From NCBI GenBank assembly GCA_964019165.1, contig OZ025269.1, positions 15,091,422 to 15,155,421 of the forward strand: 64,000 nucleotides of DNA, read 5' to 3'. Of this stretch, positions 1 to 42,077 are shown piece after piece (the stretch's first letter is position 1; each line of letters begins with the position of its first letter). The DNA comes from Mastigias papua. Taxonomy: Eukaryota > Cnidaria > Scyphozoa > Rhizostomeae > Mastigiidae. The notes under the pieces are model-generated. The model was not told where the DNA came from. It did no database searches and saw nothing but the letters and a program-made list of their open reading frames with translations. The translations under genes were made by a program, and so were the position numbers.

Positions 1-655
1 CTGTCGGGGAGCATACGTTCTGTGGCTCATTTGAACATATAACATCAATAAGCCAAATAGTGAAAACGTCTTTTCGAGTACTCAAGATTACACGTTGGAA
101 TTTGAATATCCGTGCAATTTCTTGTTCTATAACTTGAGTATGTATTCTATATTTTGTATCTATCCCAAAGGCTTTCAGGCCAGATCATATTTATCATCTT
201 ATAGATCATCACAGCTCTATCAAAGTTTATCAGTTGCTCGACTGTTAGCCAGTTACTAGACCACTGATCTTTGACTTTTGCCTTCTGATTGGGCTCTGTT
301 TTGAAGGCGTTGAAGGGCTTCTACTTTCGTGCTGGAGAGAGAACCCCATACAACGTTAGGATATCGTAAGTGGCTCTCTACTACGACATAGTAGATGTTA
401 ACAAGCTTCGACTGCGGAGCAATTTTCATTAGTTCTTTTAGAGACCATAGCCCACCAGAGACCTCCACTTTAACTTTTCAAAACTGTTCCCTCCAATTCA
501 AACCCTCGTCAACAATTAAGCCTAGTGATTTTGTCTCCCTGATGTGCTTAACTTCTGCACCATTCAATGTAAGTGGTCTATGGGATGATATCATATATAT
601 ACAAGGATAGTGTACCCGACTTTGATGCAAGAGGGAAAACTCTGTCCGTGGAGGA
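1..655 (-). mobile_element. Decayed 3' part of a CR1/Jockey-like LINE reverse transcriptase ORF
   Basis: Read on the minus strand from about 600 down to 1, broken frames give the thumb/C-terminal region that follows the catalytic core in non-LTR retrotransposon polymerases. Visible motifs are a KSLGLIVDE-like block, then VVWGSL, then LQRLQNRA, then a VEQLINFDRAVMIYKMIN-like block. At least three stops or frameshifts interrupt it, so it is inactive. It has no catalytic YADD box and no 5' part, so it is a 5'-truncated copy or is cut by the window edge. Family assignment to CR1/Jockey is from motif memory. Confidence 0.6.
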
Positions 656-1880
656 AAGAAATCTGCAGCTACTGATATCAGAGAGATCTTTTAACCAAAT
701 GAAATAAAAGCCGGATTTTAATGACTGAGCTTTTCACTTAGAAGCAGCAGGCTCTTGCAAACACCCAAGGTTAGTACATTTGGTTGAGATAGAGAGTACT
801 CTTTAGGGTGTAGTCTGTGGCATGGCCTCCCAAAAAACAGTCGCAGAAATGAAATAGACCACCGTTCATGTGCCGTTTACAGTAGTGGAAGGGCAACGAG
901 AGTAACTAAAGGTTAAGCAAAGTTGTGCTTATGAATTGATCCTGACTATCTGACATTAGAAAACTCACCCAAAAAGTTGCAAGGTTTTTAATATGTATCA
1001 TAATACAACTTCTATCCTCAATCTACATCAAAAGTCACTTTCTTCCGAACAGATGTAATGGGGCCACTAAATATTACAATGAAATAGATATCAGTCATAC
1101 GTAAAAAAGTAACAATAGCAATAGCGATATTGAAATATCTCACATTCACCTCTATCAGGGAAGGAATTGTTAATGGCTTTCTATATTGGGTGGCTTCTAA
1201 CAGCCAACAATAATCTACCTACAGGATAAGTTGCGATCTTGGCGACACGACTTAACACGTCAATATTTTTTAAAACTATTGGGGGCTGACAGCCTCCACC
1301 TCAGGTGTCGACCACTGTTTATAAACTCGAACTCATTTACTATTGAATCTATAATGAGTTAGCAAATAATTAGTCCACTATTGATCTCCAATAATCAATA
1401 ATAATTAAGAGCTTTTTCTATTATATATTGGGTGACAGAATCATGTCTAATAGCATCTACGAATCTACAATCAGTGCCAAAAGCCCTTAGAACACCCACT
1501 GAACAGTGAAGTTTATTTGACAATAGTAAATTTCCGGTAAAACGTGACGGCTAATGATCCCCTCCCCCCTTAAAACAATGTCGAGGGAAAAGCCTAGTTG
1601 CTAGCGTGGTATTTGAGAGCAAATCTACGTGTCTGCTGCAAGTAATCTCTGTTTAATTCAACATTGTTCTGAGTGGGGAGTGGGGAGTTTGTTCTATGAA
1701 CCAAAAAGTAATGTAATTGTTCCAAGACTTTTGGGGGTGATTGTAAGTTTACAGCTGAGCACTGAGTTGCTACGGAACTCATGCTGTTGCTTTTCTGATG
1801 TAGAATCACGTACACAACACATGTAAGAGTGAGGGGTGAAGGCGAATCATTGGCCTTTGGACGACAAAATACTAGTAACA
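656..1880. other. No gene seen; includes the presumed presenilin 3' UTR
   Basis: No frame here carries recognisable protein similarity. The stretch just below 1881 should be the 3' untranslated region of the minus-strand presenilin gene. An AATAAA on the minus strand (plus positions 1512-1517) is a candidate poly(A) signal about 370 bases past the stop codon. That assignment is inference only. Confidence 0.4.
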
Positions 1881-13363
<11,483 letters not shown>

Positions 13364-14759
13364 TGAGGGGTTACTAAGTAAGCCAGTTGTTTCCCCAATT
13401 AGACAGTCATCTGTATCATAAGTATCATTATCTGATATTGGAAACACAATGAAAACTACAGTTGATGCATTATTACCTCCTGTGTTTCCTGCTATCCATT
13501 TCTAGTCGATGACTGAATATCTCCTACACAGAGGGTTCGTTTCCTACGCATTAGGCAACCTGTTCTTTTCAGTCAGCGAATGGTAACAGTAATGAAGAAT
13601 TATAACACTCGAGTAAAATGACCGCACTAATTCGAATACTTTGACTCTCAACTGAATTAAAACAGACACACCTGCCAATGGCTTTTTGGGGCCCGGGAGA
13701 GAAGCCTGAAACCAAGCCTGCATTTCAGGGGTGGCAGAATTGCTTTGGGAATCATGCAGCACAAAATCTGAGAGCTTTTTTTCTGACTTTTATGTCACAA
13801 TCACAATTGTCATAATCAAATGGATAAATGTGCGCACATGGAAAGAATGAATTGTCTCGTAAAGAACAAAATTGAGATCAACCAAACTTCAGAAGATGTC
13901 TCCTTAGTTACAGGGTAAACCTATAGTAAACTGTAGACAAATTTCCAGGGGTGGCAGGCATCCAGTTGTCCAAGGGTGGCATTTACCACTCCATACCGCC
14001 CCATGGCTACGGGCCTGGTGTGGGCTTATTCCCATGACAGAATTGGATCTTAGGCAGGCTTTCTTATAGGATATTGTATAAAGTCAGTGAGATGAAATAT
14101 TTTCAATCAATACCTGAGCTTTTTTTAAAAAATTGCGATCCAGAGAGTTGAAAAATGAGTGAAATTTTGTAACCCAGGGTTAGCGGTACGGGGGGCGTGG
14201 GGTGTGACACTCCGGATGTTGTAAACTACCAAATTACTCGGCAGATTTGAGATTTTCAGCCATCTCGACAGATTCGGCATAGAACACAAGGAATTTCTAT
14301 AGGCATAAGGGACGGGTCATTTATTACCTGTGGGGAGGGGGTGGAAGACATTCTCATATATTTGATGGAATTTTCGCCCCCCCTCTCAGATTTAAGTAGA
14401 TATTTTGATCCCCACTCCAGGACTTCAGAAGAAACTCCATAGTCCCTTCTCTTGAAATGCTCTTTATTTTTCATCCCCCGCACTCTGAGTGTGCAGAATT
14501 TTGGTACCCCCTCCCAGATGTCTTCCACCCCCTCCCCTGGTAGAATTGATGACCGATCCCTAAGTCAAAAATTGCCAGTAATCAAGTGAGATGTAATACG
14601 GATGATCGAACTACCCTTTCTAGCCTATCTAGATGGTTCAAGTTAAAAAAGTGGGTAACCTTAGCAACTAAAGCACTGGTAACCACAGTGGGTAACCACA
14701 ACAACAACCGACCACAACCTGGTAGATCGACGACACTGGTAGACGAACACTAAACTAAA
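13364..14759. promoter_or_regulatory. Intergenic region between divergent presenilin and BBIP1 (shared promoter zone)
   Basis: About 1.4 kb separates two start codons on opposite strands, so both promoters must lie here. I found no clear TATA box. The region also holds purine/pyrimidine-rich tracts and a small Harbinger-like MITE, so the functional promoters are probably the first few hundred bases next to each gene. This is inferred from gene arrangement only. Confidence 0.4.
14309..14560. mobile_element. Harbinger-like MITE with TAA target duplication
   Basis: A 252-bp element. Its left end is GGGACGGGTCATTTATTACC followed by GGGGAGGGGGTGGAAGACAT. Its right end, reversed, is GGGATCGGTCATCAATTCTACC followed by the same G-rich block. 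It is flanked by TAA on both sides (14306-14308 and 14561-14563), the 3-bp TWA duplication typical of PIF/Harbinger elements. It has no transposase and lies about 200 bases from the BBIP1 start. Confidence 0.6.
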
Positions 14760-14996
14760 ATGGCTACCAACGATTTCATTAATGAAGTACTGCCAAAGCA
14801 AGGACACTTGTATTCTGAGCAGACACCAATGCCTGTCATATGTAAGCCAAAGATATTGCCGTTAAAGTCTGTAACTCTTGAGAAGTTAGAGCAGATGCAA
14901 AAGGAAGCACAGGAGATCGTTAAAAGGCAAGAGCAGGAGGAGAAAATGAAAGAGAGACTTCTTGAACAACAACAGGCACTGACAGAGGATGAATAA
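14760..14996 (+). CDS. BBIP1: BBSome-interacting protein 1 (BBIP1/BBIP10), single exon, 78 aa
   Basis: Small subunit of the BBSome, the coat that moves membrane proteins in and out of cilia. It is also linked to BBSome assembly and tubulin acetylation. The 78-residue protein carries the family signature: EVLPKQGHLYSE (residues about 8-19), then CKPKILPLKSVTLEKLEQM (about 28-46), then a charged helix rich in Gln and Glu ending TEDE. Vertebrate BBIP1 has EVLPKQGPLF and CKPKLLPLKSLTLEKLEKM at the same spacing. The first ATG (14760) is preceded by AAAA, and the frame is uninterrupted, so no intron is needed. Upstream the gene faces presenilin head to head. Confidence 0.93.
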   Translation: MATNDFINEVLPKQGHLYSEQTPMPVICKPKILPLKSVTLEKLEQMQKEAQEIVKRQEQEEKMKERLLEQQQALTEDE

Positions 14997-15179
14997 ACAA
15001 ACTTGAATTGTAGAATGACATGATGAAGTGGTAGGGCCATCACTGACAATATACCATGATACCCTGGAGTAGCAGACAGGTAATGGTGGATTAAAATAAT
15101 TTCAAATTCACTATGGATATGATAGATGCGGAGTTTTGATGCATATACGACCTACTGTTCCTGGTTCTTTCCTATCCTA

Positions 15180-15319
15180 CATGTAGTGAGATGAACAAGG
15201 TCCCGTCTTTACTAAGAGTGTAAATTTATCTAACGTTTTGCAATCATATGAAATCTTAATTATTAGTATTTCATTTGCCAACACTTCCTTGGCAGCCCTC
15301 CTTATAAATATATATATAA

Positions 15320-15393
<74 letters not shown>

Positions 15394-15600
15394 GGAGGGC
15401 TACCCAGCTGTGTCTCAGCTGAGAGGCTGTTCCATAGTTGTGCACCTCTGTAAGAGAATGATATTTTCCCATTTGAGGTATTTTTCTGTGAGTTGAGTAG
15501 TGAGAATATCTGGAAAACATTGCTTGCAAGTTGTGTGGAGCAAGGTTGTTGAGAGACTTTATACACCATCGTTTATCATTCTTTGAATTAGCACATTAAA
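15180..15600 (-). mobile_element. LINE tail split by a (TA)n array
   Basis: The minus strand has MVYKVSQQ, then RYSHYST, then NTSNGKISFSYRGAQLWNSL in different frames, which is the closing segment of a CR1-like reverse transcriptase (YRGAQLWNSLP consensus). The frame then runs into a (TA)n stretch. Several frameshifts. It lies just downstream of BBIP1 in the opposite orientation. Confidence 0.65.
15303..15395. repeat. (TA)n microsatellite
   Basis: Alternating TA with ATATAAATA interruptions at both ends. It lies inside the LINE tail and probably grew from an AT-rich 3' part of that element. Confidence 0.95.
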
Positions 15601-15726
15601 TTAGTTTATCTGTGAATGTGAGTGAACTGTTTACTTTACCTTGGAAGCACATTTATTCATTGCCAAAGATATTTATTTCACAAGGGGGACTGCATCCCAA
15701 AGCCCCCCAGAACTGCATCTCTGGTT

Positions 15727-15758
<32 letters not shown>

Positions 15759-15934
15759 TATATAGAAAGAATAAACCACAAATATACTATCCTTTCAGTA
15801 AACGTTTCGATTAGAATTTTCATCAGTACTCTGATGAAGATAGTATGTGTGTATATTTGGATAGTATATTTGTGGTTTATTCTTTTTATGTAATTTATAT
15901 ATGTTGTGGATGCGGCTTAGGATTAGTTTGTATA

Positions 15935-15984
<50 letters not shown>
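15727..15984. repeat. Hairpin (23-bp perfect arms) between two (TA)n arrays
   Basis: AGAATAAACCACAAATATACTAT at 15768-15790 is the exact reverse complement of 15861-15883, with a 70-base loop. (TA)n arrays lie at about 15727-15764 and 15930-15984. In the minus-strand reading the loop holds CTGATGA, 11 bases, then GAAAC, which resembles a hammerhead-ribozyme core. It codes for nothing recognisable. Confidence 0.85.
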
Positions 15985-15989
<5 letters not shown>

Positions 15990-16994
15990 TTATATGTAAA
16001 ATATATAGATATACTACATATGCCTAAAATCATCATATTTTTGACCATCCCACCTGCCCTGTGTGTGAGTATGTTTTTGACCCAACACATTCATGTATAC
16101 AAATTTTCTTTGATATTCCTTGAACAATATTTCCCAGTTTTGGCACCAGCTTTTTGTAGAATGAACACATAATACACAAAGTTCTCACCTTTTCTGAAGT
16201 AATTGCTGCAATTTCTTCATTTTGCACCATTTTATTAGCCTTTCCCTCAGCCTGCATTATGAGTCTACAGGCCTGTAAGTGGAGCACGCAATCATGTGTT
16301 GACCTTCACCAACCCACCCACCATGTACACCTGTGTATGCTTTTGACCTTACCCACCCACTGACCCTGAAAGCATATGTATATTCTGGATGACCCCATGC
16401 AATTTGTAAAAAAAATGAAATCTATAGTTTTTTAGATGTAACCCATATGCTACATGATAGAATGGAAAACCACAAATCTTTGCCAGGAATCTGTCAAACA
16501 TTAGATTTCAAGTAAGGGCTGTTTTGAATTTCAAACATAAGAATGGGGTGATCATAAGCATTTTGGTGTAGTTGTTATATATTAGGCTGTTTTTATTGTC
16601 ACTTTAAGTTCTGTTAGCAATGTGCTTTTGACACCCTGAGTATTGTGTGTATAGTTAAAGCAGATTTATGAGATTTTAATTGTATCTTTCTGAGCTATCC
16701 TCATCCAAAAAATCTGTGCATTAATCCACCATGGTTCATGGTTGAATTGTTTCAAATAGCCCTTGCTTCAATGTAGTAGGCCACATTACTGAGTATGAAA
16801 GAGAAACCTACATTACCTAATACCTTGGGAAGTATGTTTCTTGAAGTGTGTGGCTCACTCAATAATCGTAGCTCCTCGAGTGCCCCACACTTCACAAAAC
16901 AGGGTTGCACAGACATTATCAGACATTATGAAGTTAATATTCTTCTTCCATACTCAGTATTCACACAGACATGGTGTTGCCATGTATACTCCTT

Positions 16995-17862
16995 CAGGGC
17001 TCGTGCAGGATTTTGGCAAGCAAATTCAAGGAGTTTTCAAGGACTATTCAAGGACTATTCAAGGACTAAAATAAAAATTTTCAAGTATCTTTAAATTAAT
17101 AGACCTTTGTGGGTATTTCATGTCAAATAAATATTACGAATTAATACACATTCCTAGTGTATTAACATAGAGCCACAAAAATAATTTAATGTTTGCATTG
17201 AATTTGGACTCTGAGATTTATCAAAAGCTTGCTTCAAACTCTTGTCCTTGCAAATGAGACAAGACTGAAAATCTTCTTTTGTGAACTTACCAAAGTCATT
17301 TTATTACTCACTGCTATATGGCTGTTTGGTATGTTTTACCTGAACAGGAAACGTGATTTTTCCAAAGGTATCAAAATGTGAAGCAGATGAAAAAATATGT
17401 ATAGTAATAACAATAAACATTTCATAAAGCACGAAAATGGTTGCTAAAGATTGAAAAATTATGCTAGAGACTTCAAAATTGGAGCATTTACGTAATTTGC
17501 TGGGCAATTAGCTTTCTATGGGAAAGTTTTAGGTCAAAGTTATCAAAGTTTTACTATATGACTCGATCCTAGAAGCCATGGGAATATACCTTGAGAAATT
17601 CTAGACTCCTCTTCGAGTTTCCTGTAAAAGGACTTTGCTGTCTACACAACAACATGTTGCAATTTTGTGGCAAAACATCACTCTGTAAGCTATCTGCATT
17701 CTCTATTGCTCTGAATGATGTAAACAGTGAATATTCATAAATTTCAAGGTGTGATCAATTTTCAAGGAAAAATTCCCATTTTCAAGGAGTTTCAAGTGCC
17801 CTTGAAATGAAATTTCAAATTCAAGCACTTTTCAAGGAATTCAAGGACCTGCACGAGCCCTG
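16995..17862. mobile_element. hAT-like non-autonomous element (CAGGGCTCGTGCAGG ends)
   Basis: The left end CAGGGCTCGTGCAGG at 16995-17009 matches the reverse complement of 17848-17862. Next to both ends are runs of TTCAAGGA units (about 17025-17065 and 17740-17845). The flanks ACTCCTTC and GCTCCTTG agree at 6 of 8 positions, a plausible decayed 8-bp hAT target duplication. The 868-bp interior shows no transposase. Confidence 0.6.
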
Positions 17863-19022
17863 CTCCTTGCACTCCTATAAGCCTTCTCGCCTCCCACAAA
17901 AATACATATCCTCTTAACCTCTTTACAATCTCCTCACTATATGAACTTATGGGTAAAATTTACTTCAGAATATTTAAGAGTATTTAGTGAAAACTAGAAC
18001 TATACAAACAGTACTAATGAACAACAAAACCCTCTGGTGATAATGACTGCTACTTATAGAGTCTTGTTCAATTATAGACAATATTGATTGGAGAAATGCT
18101 ATGTTTTCTGTCCATAACAACAAGGAAATGACACAATGGTGATCTTAAACACTCATGCAAAATCAGGAATCATTACACTTTGAGAATTACAACCACTTTT
18201 ATGACATTAAAATAACAGTTATTAGTGTATTGGAATATAAAAGAACTTTCATCCTTGTGAATAGAGAATTGGTTGATTTCTCATTAACTGACAATATTGG
18301 TTGAGTGTCAACTTTATTCTGCTAATAATACCTGGGCTTGCTTGTTTGCTTGCATATCTTCTCCTAGAAATCTTTCTTTCGTGAATTATGGCACTTTCCA
18401 CCAAACTTTCCACCAAACTTATAGCTAATTTAAGTATTACATGGACAAAACTGTAACAAAATAATTTCACTACAACCCACTAACATTGTTCTCTACTAAG
18501 TACATTCAGCAGAAGAATAACTATTTAAGTAATGATAACATGACAACTTACAAATAAATTTCAAAGTTCAAGTGGTCTACTTATATTTTCTTCAAAGTAG
18601 ATTACAAATATGAAAAACGAGTTGAATTGAGCAATGTTGAAGGAGAGCTTAACCAAGGATGTATATATTTACCAAAACAGTTATATCAAATGTACTATAG
18701 ACCTATGGGCAATTATGCACATGAAAGGTATATATATGAAATTGACAGTAGCATTTTTGGGGCTGCCACAAACATTTTTCAAGATACAAAGAAAAGACGC
18801 ACAGAAATTAGCTGCTAGAAACAGTATTTGCAGGATACATTTTCACACGAGTTCCTGGGCATTGCAATGGATAAAATTCCATGGTTACCTGGGCATGCTG
18901 AATCTCATAACACTTAACTATTTGAATGTATTCTTGACCTCTTATATAATAAATTGATCAGCTATGAAAATTAGGGAAAGCTCTTCTAACCAAACATTAG
19001 AAATCTAAGAGCATCTCTGAAT
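17863..19022. other. No gene seen; presumed RAB1 3' UTR and flank
   Basis: AT-rich sequence with no recognisable protein frame or repeat. The part next to 19023 should be the RAB1 3' untranslated region on the minus strand. The short plus-strand frames at 18627-18957 show no family likeness. Confidence 0.4.
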
Positions 19023-23844
<4,822 letters not shown>

Positions 23845-24367
23845 TTTTCTACAGTTCTGCAACCTTTAAAGCAACTGTTCCTGGAGCCTTCTGCGCGAAG
23901 TGGGAAATTATACGTTTACGGTGGATTTATAAGTGCCAATTATCCAATAGTACGTAAACCAACGATTTTCCGAATTACATCCTACGTTAACATTCAACTC
24001 TGAAAGGAATTTTCACAATGTCGGTGCCGCACAGAGGATGCTGGGAAATATAGCTTCACTACACCGAAAGTGCCCGGATGTTTACGTGGCAAGTTGGTTA
24101 CGTACGATATTTCTGTGAGTATGAATAATGCGTGTCACTATTTCCATACGGCTAATTCTTGTTGGCTGAGTTTCAACATGTCAAACAATCACAGATCAGT
24201 ATAAGTTGCATAGATCTATGTATATTCTCAGAATTAAACAGATTTTTGTAGCACAAGCTTTCAAAAACGCCCCATGCAAGTTCAAACATATGAGAACAGC
24301 AAGTACCATAAATTACCACATGGGACATTTCCTCCTCTGGTTTACCCGATGAGGTGACTTCTTATTT
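23845..24367. other. RAB1 upstream region, no gene seen
   Basis: The sequence upstream of the RAB1 start codon on the minus strand, so its promoter and 5' UTR lie here. No TATA box or other clear element was recognised and no protein frame is supported. Confidence 0.35.
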
Positions 24368-24769
24368 CAGACCTGTCAACCTGAAAGTTTCAAAACCTGT
24401 AGATTTTGGATTTTTCCAAAAAACAGGGAGATTCGGCCAAAACCGGGAGACAACCGAAAGTCATTAAAAGTACAAATATACTGGTAAAACATTGTGCTCG
24501 GCAAATACTAGACTACAACAAAAACAGTCATGAAAGGTAAGATAAAACGTACTTCATAACGATTCTAAGCGTCACAAAATTCAGTGAAAAGTCTTCCGCA
24601 CTTGCATACACTCAAATTCAAACCAGAGAATTGCCAAGAAAAATCAGAAAAAACTATTACTTGATTTTGCCAATATCAAATGGGAGAAAATGCATAAAAA
24701 CCGGGCGACCAAGAGAAAGCAATCAAAACCGGGAGTCTCCCTTCGAAACCGGGAGAGATGACAGGTCTG
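24368..24769. mobile_element. hAT-like MITE with CAGACCTGTCA ends
   Basis: The left end CAGACCTGTCAACCT (24368) pairs with a right end whose reverse complement reads CAGACCTGTCATCTCTCCC (to 24769). The interior has repeated AACCGGGAGA motifs at about 24440, 24720 and 24745. With ends taken as AGACCTGTCA, the flanks CTTATTTC and GTCATTTC share 6 of 8 bases, a possible decayed 8-bp duplication. No coding capacity. Confidence 0.55.
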
Positions 24770-24964
24770 TCATTTCCTGCATATGACTGCAAAATGAGCC
24801 TGTCTTCGTCTAATGATCAGAGTTCAGTGGATGAAGAAGTTTCTGTTACACCAATTCAAATTTACTATCAATTCCATCTTTACCGTGCGTCTAGAAAGTA
24901 TTCCAAGTCTCTCGTTTTTAATTTCCTACTCCAATTAACTTTTCCTACATACGTTTTTTTATAA

Positions 24965-27690
24965 GAATACCCATTTCTCACTGAGCCTCAATATTCATAA
25001 ATTCAGAGATTGAGCCCCAGAATATTCTTAAATTATTCTTAATTTTAGCGATTTTGAGAATTACTACTCGTATGGACTATGTTTTTATTACAAAAAGCGC
25101 ATGACTGATACTCCCTGAAGAGTTGCCAAGTCGTATCATAACATAATGACTCCCAGACTGGATAAGTGAAGTTCACACTTGCTTTGTTTTCTAAAGAAAA
25201 CTCAAATCAGCAATACGTAGATCTAAGCCTTCATAAAGCTCCTTAAAATATTTTCAAATCTCGACGAATTTGAGCCTAGATATTAATATAGACCATAGCC
25301 TTGAAAAAAAAGTGTACTTAAAGAAAAGGCAGTCAATGCAGCTTAGATTAACCTGTTAGCTTTTCGAACCCTCATAGGCCTACAGCATTCTTTACAGTAC
25401 ATTAACTGTTATTTAGGTTCACTCGAAGATAATTAGCTGTACGCATGCTGTGATGCATCTTCAATAGTGTTGAGTCGCAGTTAAGATTATTTTTGCTCAC
25501 AGTAAGTTTTTTACTATTTCAAGCACCTTGTTGTTGTCTATACACAATAAATATTGCTGCTTGCTCAATGATCACAGCCTGGTATCGCTTATTATGGTAG
25601 TTGAACTTAATGTGACACATTTCTGATTCCTCAGTCGTGGCCGTTGCCAAGGGTATTTATGTAAAAAGTATATTTCACAAAAAAGGGAATGTAAATTGAA
25701 TCCCTAACTTTGAAAGTAGTCAATGCACTGATTTCTTCGAGTAAAAGCAAGCATAACTGCAAGTTAACTGAAAGATACTCAACTTAGCAGTTAGCATAGT
25801 GATCGTATTAAACCTACCAAAACATCTACCAAAACATACACTAGGGTTCGGCAGGACATTTTGCAGGAAATTTTCTTGACTTTTCCTGGCTCCTCTGACT
25901 TTTTCTGATCTTTCCCAACAGTTTTCAACAGGCTAAGAAAGTACTTTGGCATATGCACCGAAAAGAGCGGAGCAAAAGCAACCAAGGCGTGAGAGATCCC
26001 TAACTAGAAAATTTCCCCTGACTTCTCCAGGTTTTCCAGGTTTCCGCTGACCTCAAAGACGATTCTCTGACTTTTACAGGTTTACCAGGCTAATAAATAT
26101 CTGTACACCTAGCTGTTGGGAGAACTGTGCCAATCATAGAAAGCCAGTGTGAATGGTACTGTTCTAGAGAAGCCAACCGATGCCTTTATCATATCATACT
26201 ATATCATATCATATCACATCATATCATACCATACCATACCATATCATATCATACCATATCATATCATATCATATCATATCATATCATATCATATCATATC
26301 ATCATATCATATCATATCATATCATATCATATCATATCATATCATATCATATCATATCATATCATATCATATCATATCATATCATATCATCATATCATAT
26401 ATCATATATCATATATCATATATCATATATCATATATCATATATCATATATCATATATCATATATCATATCATGTCACGTCATATCTAAATATTTGGGCA
26501 TGATGCCCAATCAACTAGAGATAATATTCTAAACCAAGGTAGTTTTAAGTTATAAAATTTTATTGATGAGTTTATTGGGCTGCTAATGTTCTTCCTAGGG
26601 GTTTCACCACTAATAAGACAACTGCTCGTTATGAATACAGGGTCTTTTCAGATACTATAAGAACATGCTTTTCAGCAAGGAACCCAGCACAAACTTTTCT
26701 CGCACCATTCAAACTGAAGCACTAGGGCTTTTTTACTGCTCAGCTCTATATAAAATATGCAGCTCTAAAAACTCTGTATACAGTTCTAGAAATAACGTCG
26801 CACCACTTTACTCGATAGGCACTCAATTCTGTCTGTGAGGCAAGCAGGCAAGTACGTGCCTGTAAGCCCATTATATGAATCCCTGGTGAGTAATAAGACA
26901 CTAGCTCAAGTCAAATTAATTGCAATAGTAGCTGTTATAAAAATTATCACTTACTTTGATATTTCGGCCAGCATTTAATCATGGGAAGGTGGCAGGAGAG
27001 AAACTAACACTAACGGAATTGTTCAAGTAGTATTTACAAATATAATTATCATATACATCAGCCAAATAGTTATGAACGAATAAATGAAAATAACAATGGA
27101 AAGGCAATTGGAAGTCAAATGCAATTCTTCAGTCGATTTGTGGGTTGTTTTCGAAAAGGAATTCCGCCTAGAAAACAAAAGAATGAAGCGATAATAAATA
27201 GAAAACTGATTTTCACGAGCAGCATACGTAATAAGAGGCAGTCGAAGTACGCAGCAGTCCCTTGTCAAAGCTATGGGTTACTTACGAGTTTTAGGATGTT
27301 GCCGTTGCATATACCCACTTTTCTATAGGAATATCGTCTATAAGGATATCAAGGCTCAAATTCTCTTAAATTTAGGAACAATTTAAGAATAATGCAAGGC
27401 TGAAGCTTCATCAAGGTTTAAATTTCTTATTGATTTGAATTATTTTTAAAAAGTAAAACCAGAGTGAGGTTCATTTATCTTGTCTGGGAATCGTTAAACT
27501 ATGATGTGACTGAGCAACTCTTTAATTAAGGAATGTCAGTTACACACTTTTTATTACAAGAATATAGACTTTGTCAGGAATTAATGCTCAAAATCGCTAA
27601 AACTTAAGAATAATTTAAGAATATTCTCAGGCTCAAAATCAAAAAAACTTAAGAATTTTGAAACTCAGTGAAAAATTAGGTAAGACTTGA
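24965..27690. mobile_element. 2.7-kb composite block with ~330-bp inverted arms
   Basis: The left arm (about 24965-25285) and the right arm (about 27335-27690) are imperfect reverse complements over some 330 bases. Shared stretches include the GAATATTCTTAAATTATTCT block, TTTAGCGATTTTGAG and TTATTACAAAAAG/CTTGTAATAAAAAG. Each arm also repeats a TTAAGAATAATTTAAGAATA-type unit twice. The interior holds the ATCAT satellite and no recognisable transposase. It could be a foldback element or two insertions of one repeat in opposite orientation. Confidence 0.5.
26188..26475. repeat. (ATATC/ATCAT)n pentanucleotide satellite turning into (ATATATC)n
   Basis: Mostly CATAT pentamers with ACCAT variants on the left. 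A single-trinucleotide slip occurs near 26301 and 26389, and from about 26395 the unit becomes the 7-mer ATATCAT. It sits inside the inverted-arm block. The Tyr-His-Ile frames are artefacts. Confidence 0.95.
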
Positions 27691-28328
27691 AGCTGGATAC
27701 ATTTATTTTATAAGAGCTAGGTGATGTTTGCCGAGGCTCGATGTTCTTCATTTTTCGATAATTTTAGACTCAAATTGCTCTTACTTTAAGAATGACCTTT
27801 TCGCAAATACTTGAAAACTACATGTAGTATGTAATTTTCAATACTTTGGGCCGGACTGCTTTTGAGAATAATGCAACGAATGGTGATGTCTTTAACAACT
27901 TCATAAGAATTTGCATGTAAAAAGAATGCAGGTAGTTCAAGTCTGTAATATATAATAATAATAATAATAATAATTTAACGAATCTTTATACAGGATGTAC
28001 ATTTCAAGAAAAAACTGCTGTTATCAAAATGCTGTTCAAGCAGTGTTCCTATTTTTGGGCATATTGAGCCTCGATGTACTTATAACAAAGAGTCTAAATT
28101 ATTCTCGAAAACAACTGAAGCAATTGTTTCCATGACAACCAGTATAATTTTTTTTTGCTAATTCTGCCCTCTCTTCTTTGGCATTGGACACCATCATTAC
28201 TTCTTCTGAGGTTAGATAAAGATACCTTGTGTGCTACTGTTTCAAAACATGCATCCAGCATATTATAGAAAATCTAAGTTATGTCTAACAGAGAAAGACA
28301 TCAGAGAAAAATATCAGTAATGTCATAC

Positions 28329-41996
<13,668 letters not shown>

Positions 41997-42077
41997 ATTT
42001 CACAAATGATCAATGTAAATCATTGATGCTTTATCACTATAGCAACGTAAAAAGATATGAATGTTGCTGTTGCTCGC

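Noticed and set aside
26127..26532. Three overlapping His-Ile-Ser-Tyr repeat frames
   Set aside because: The ATCAT pentanucleotide satellite is open in several frames because the unit lacks stops.
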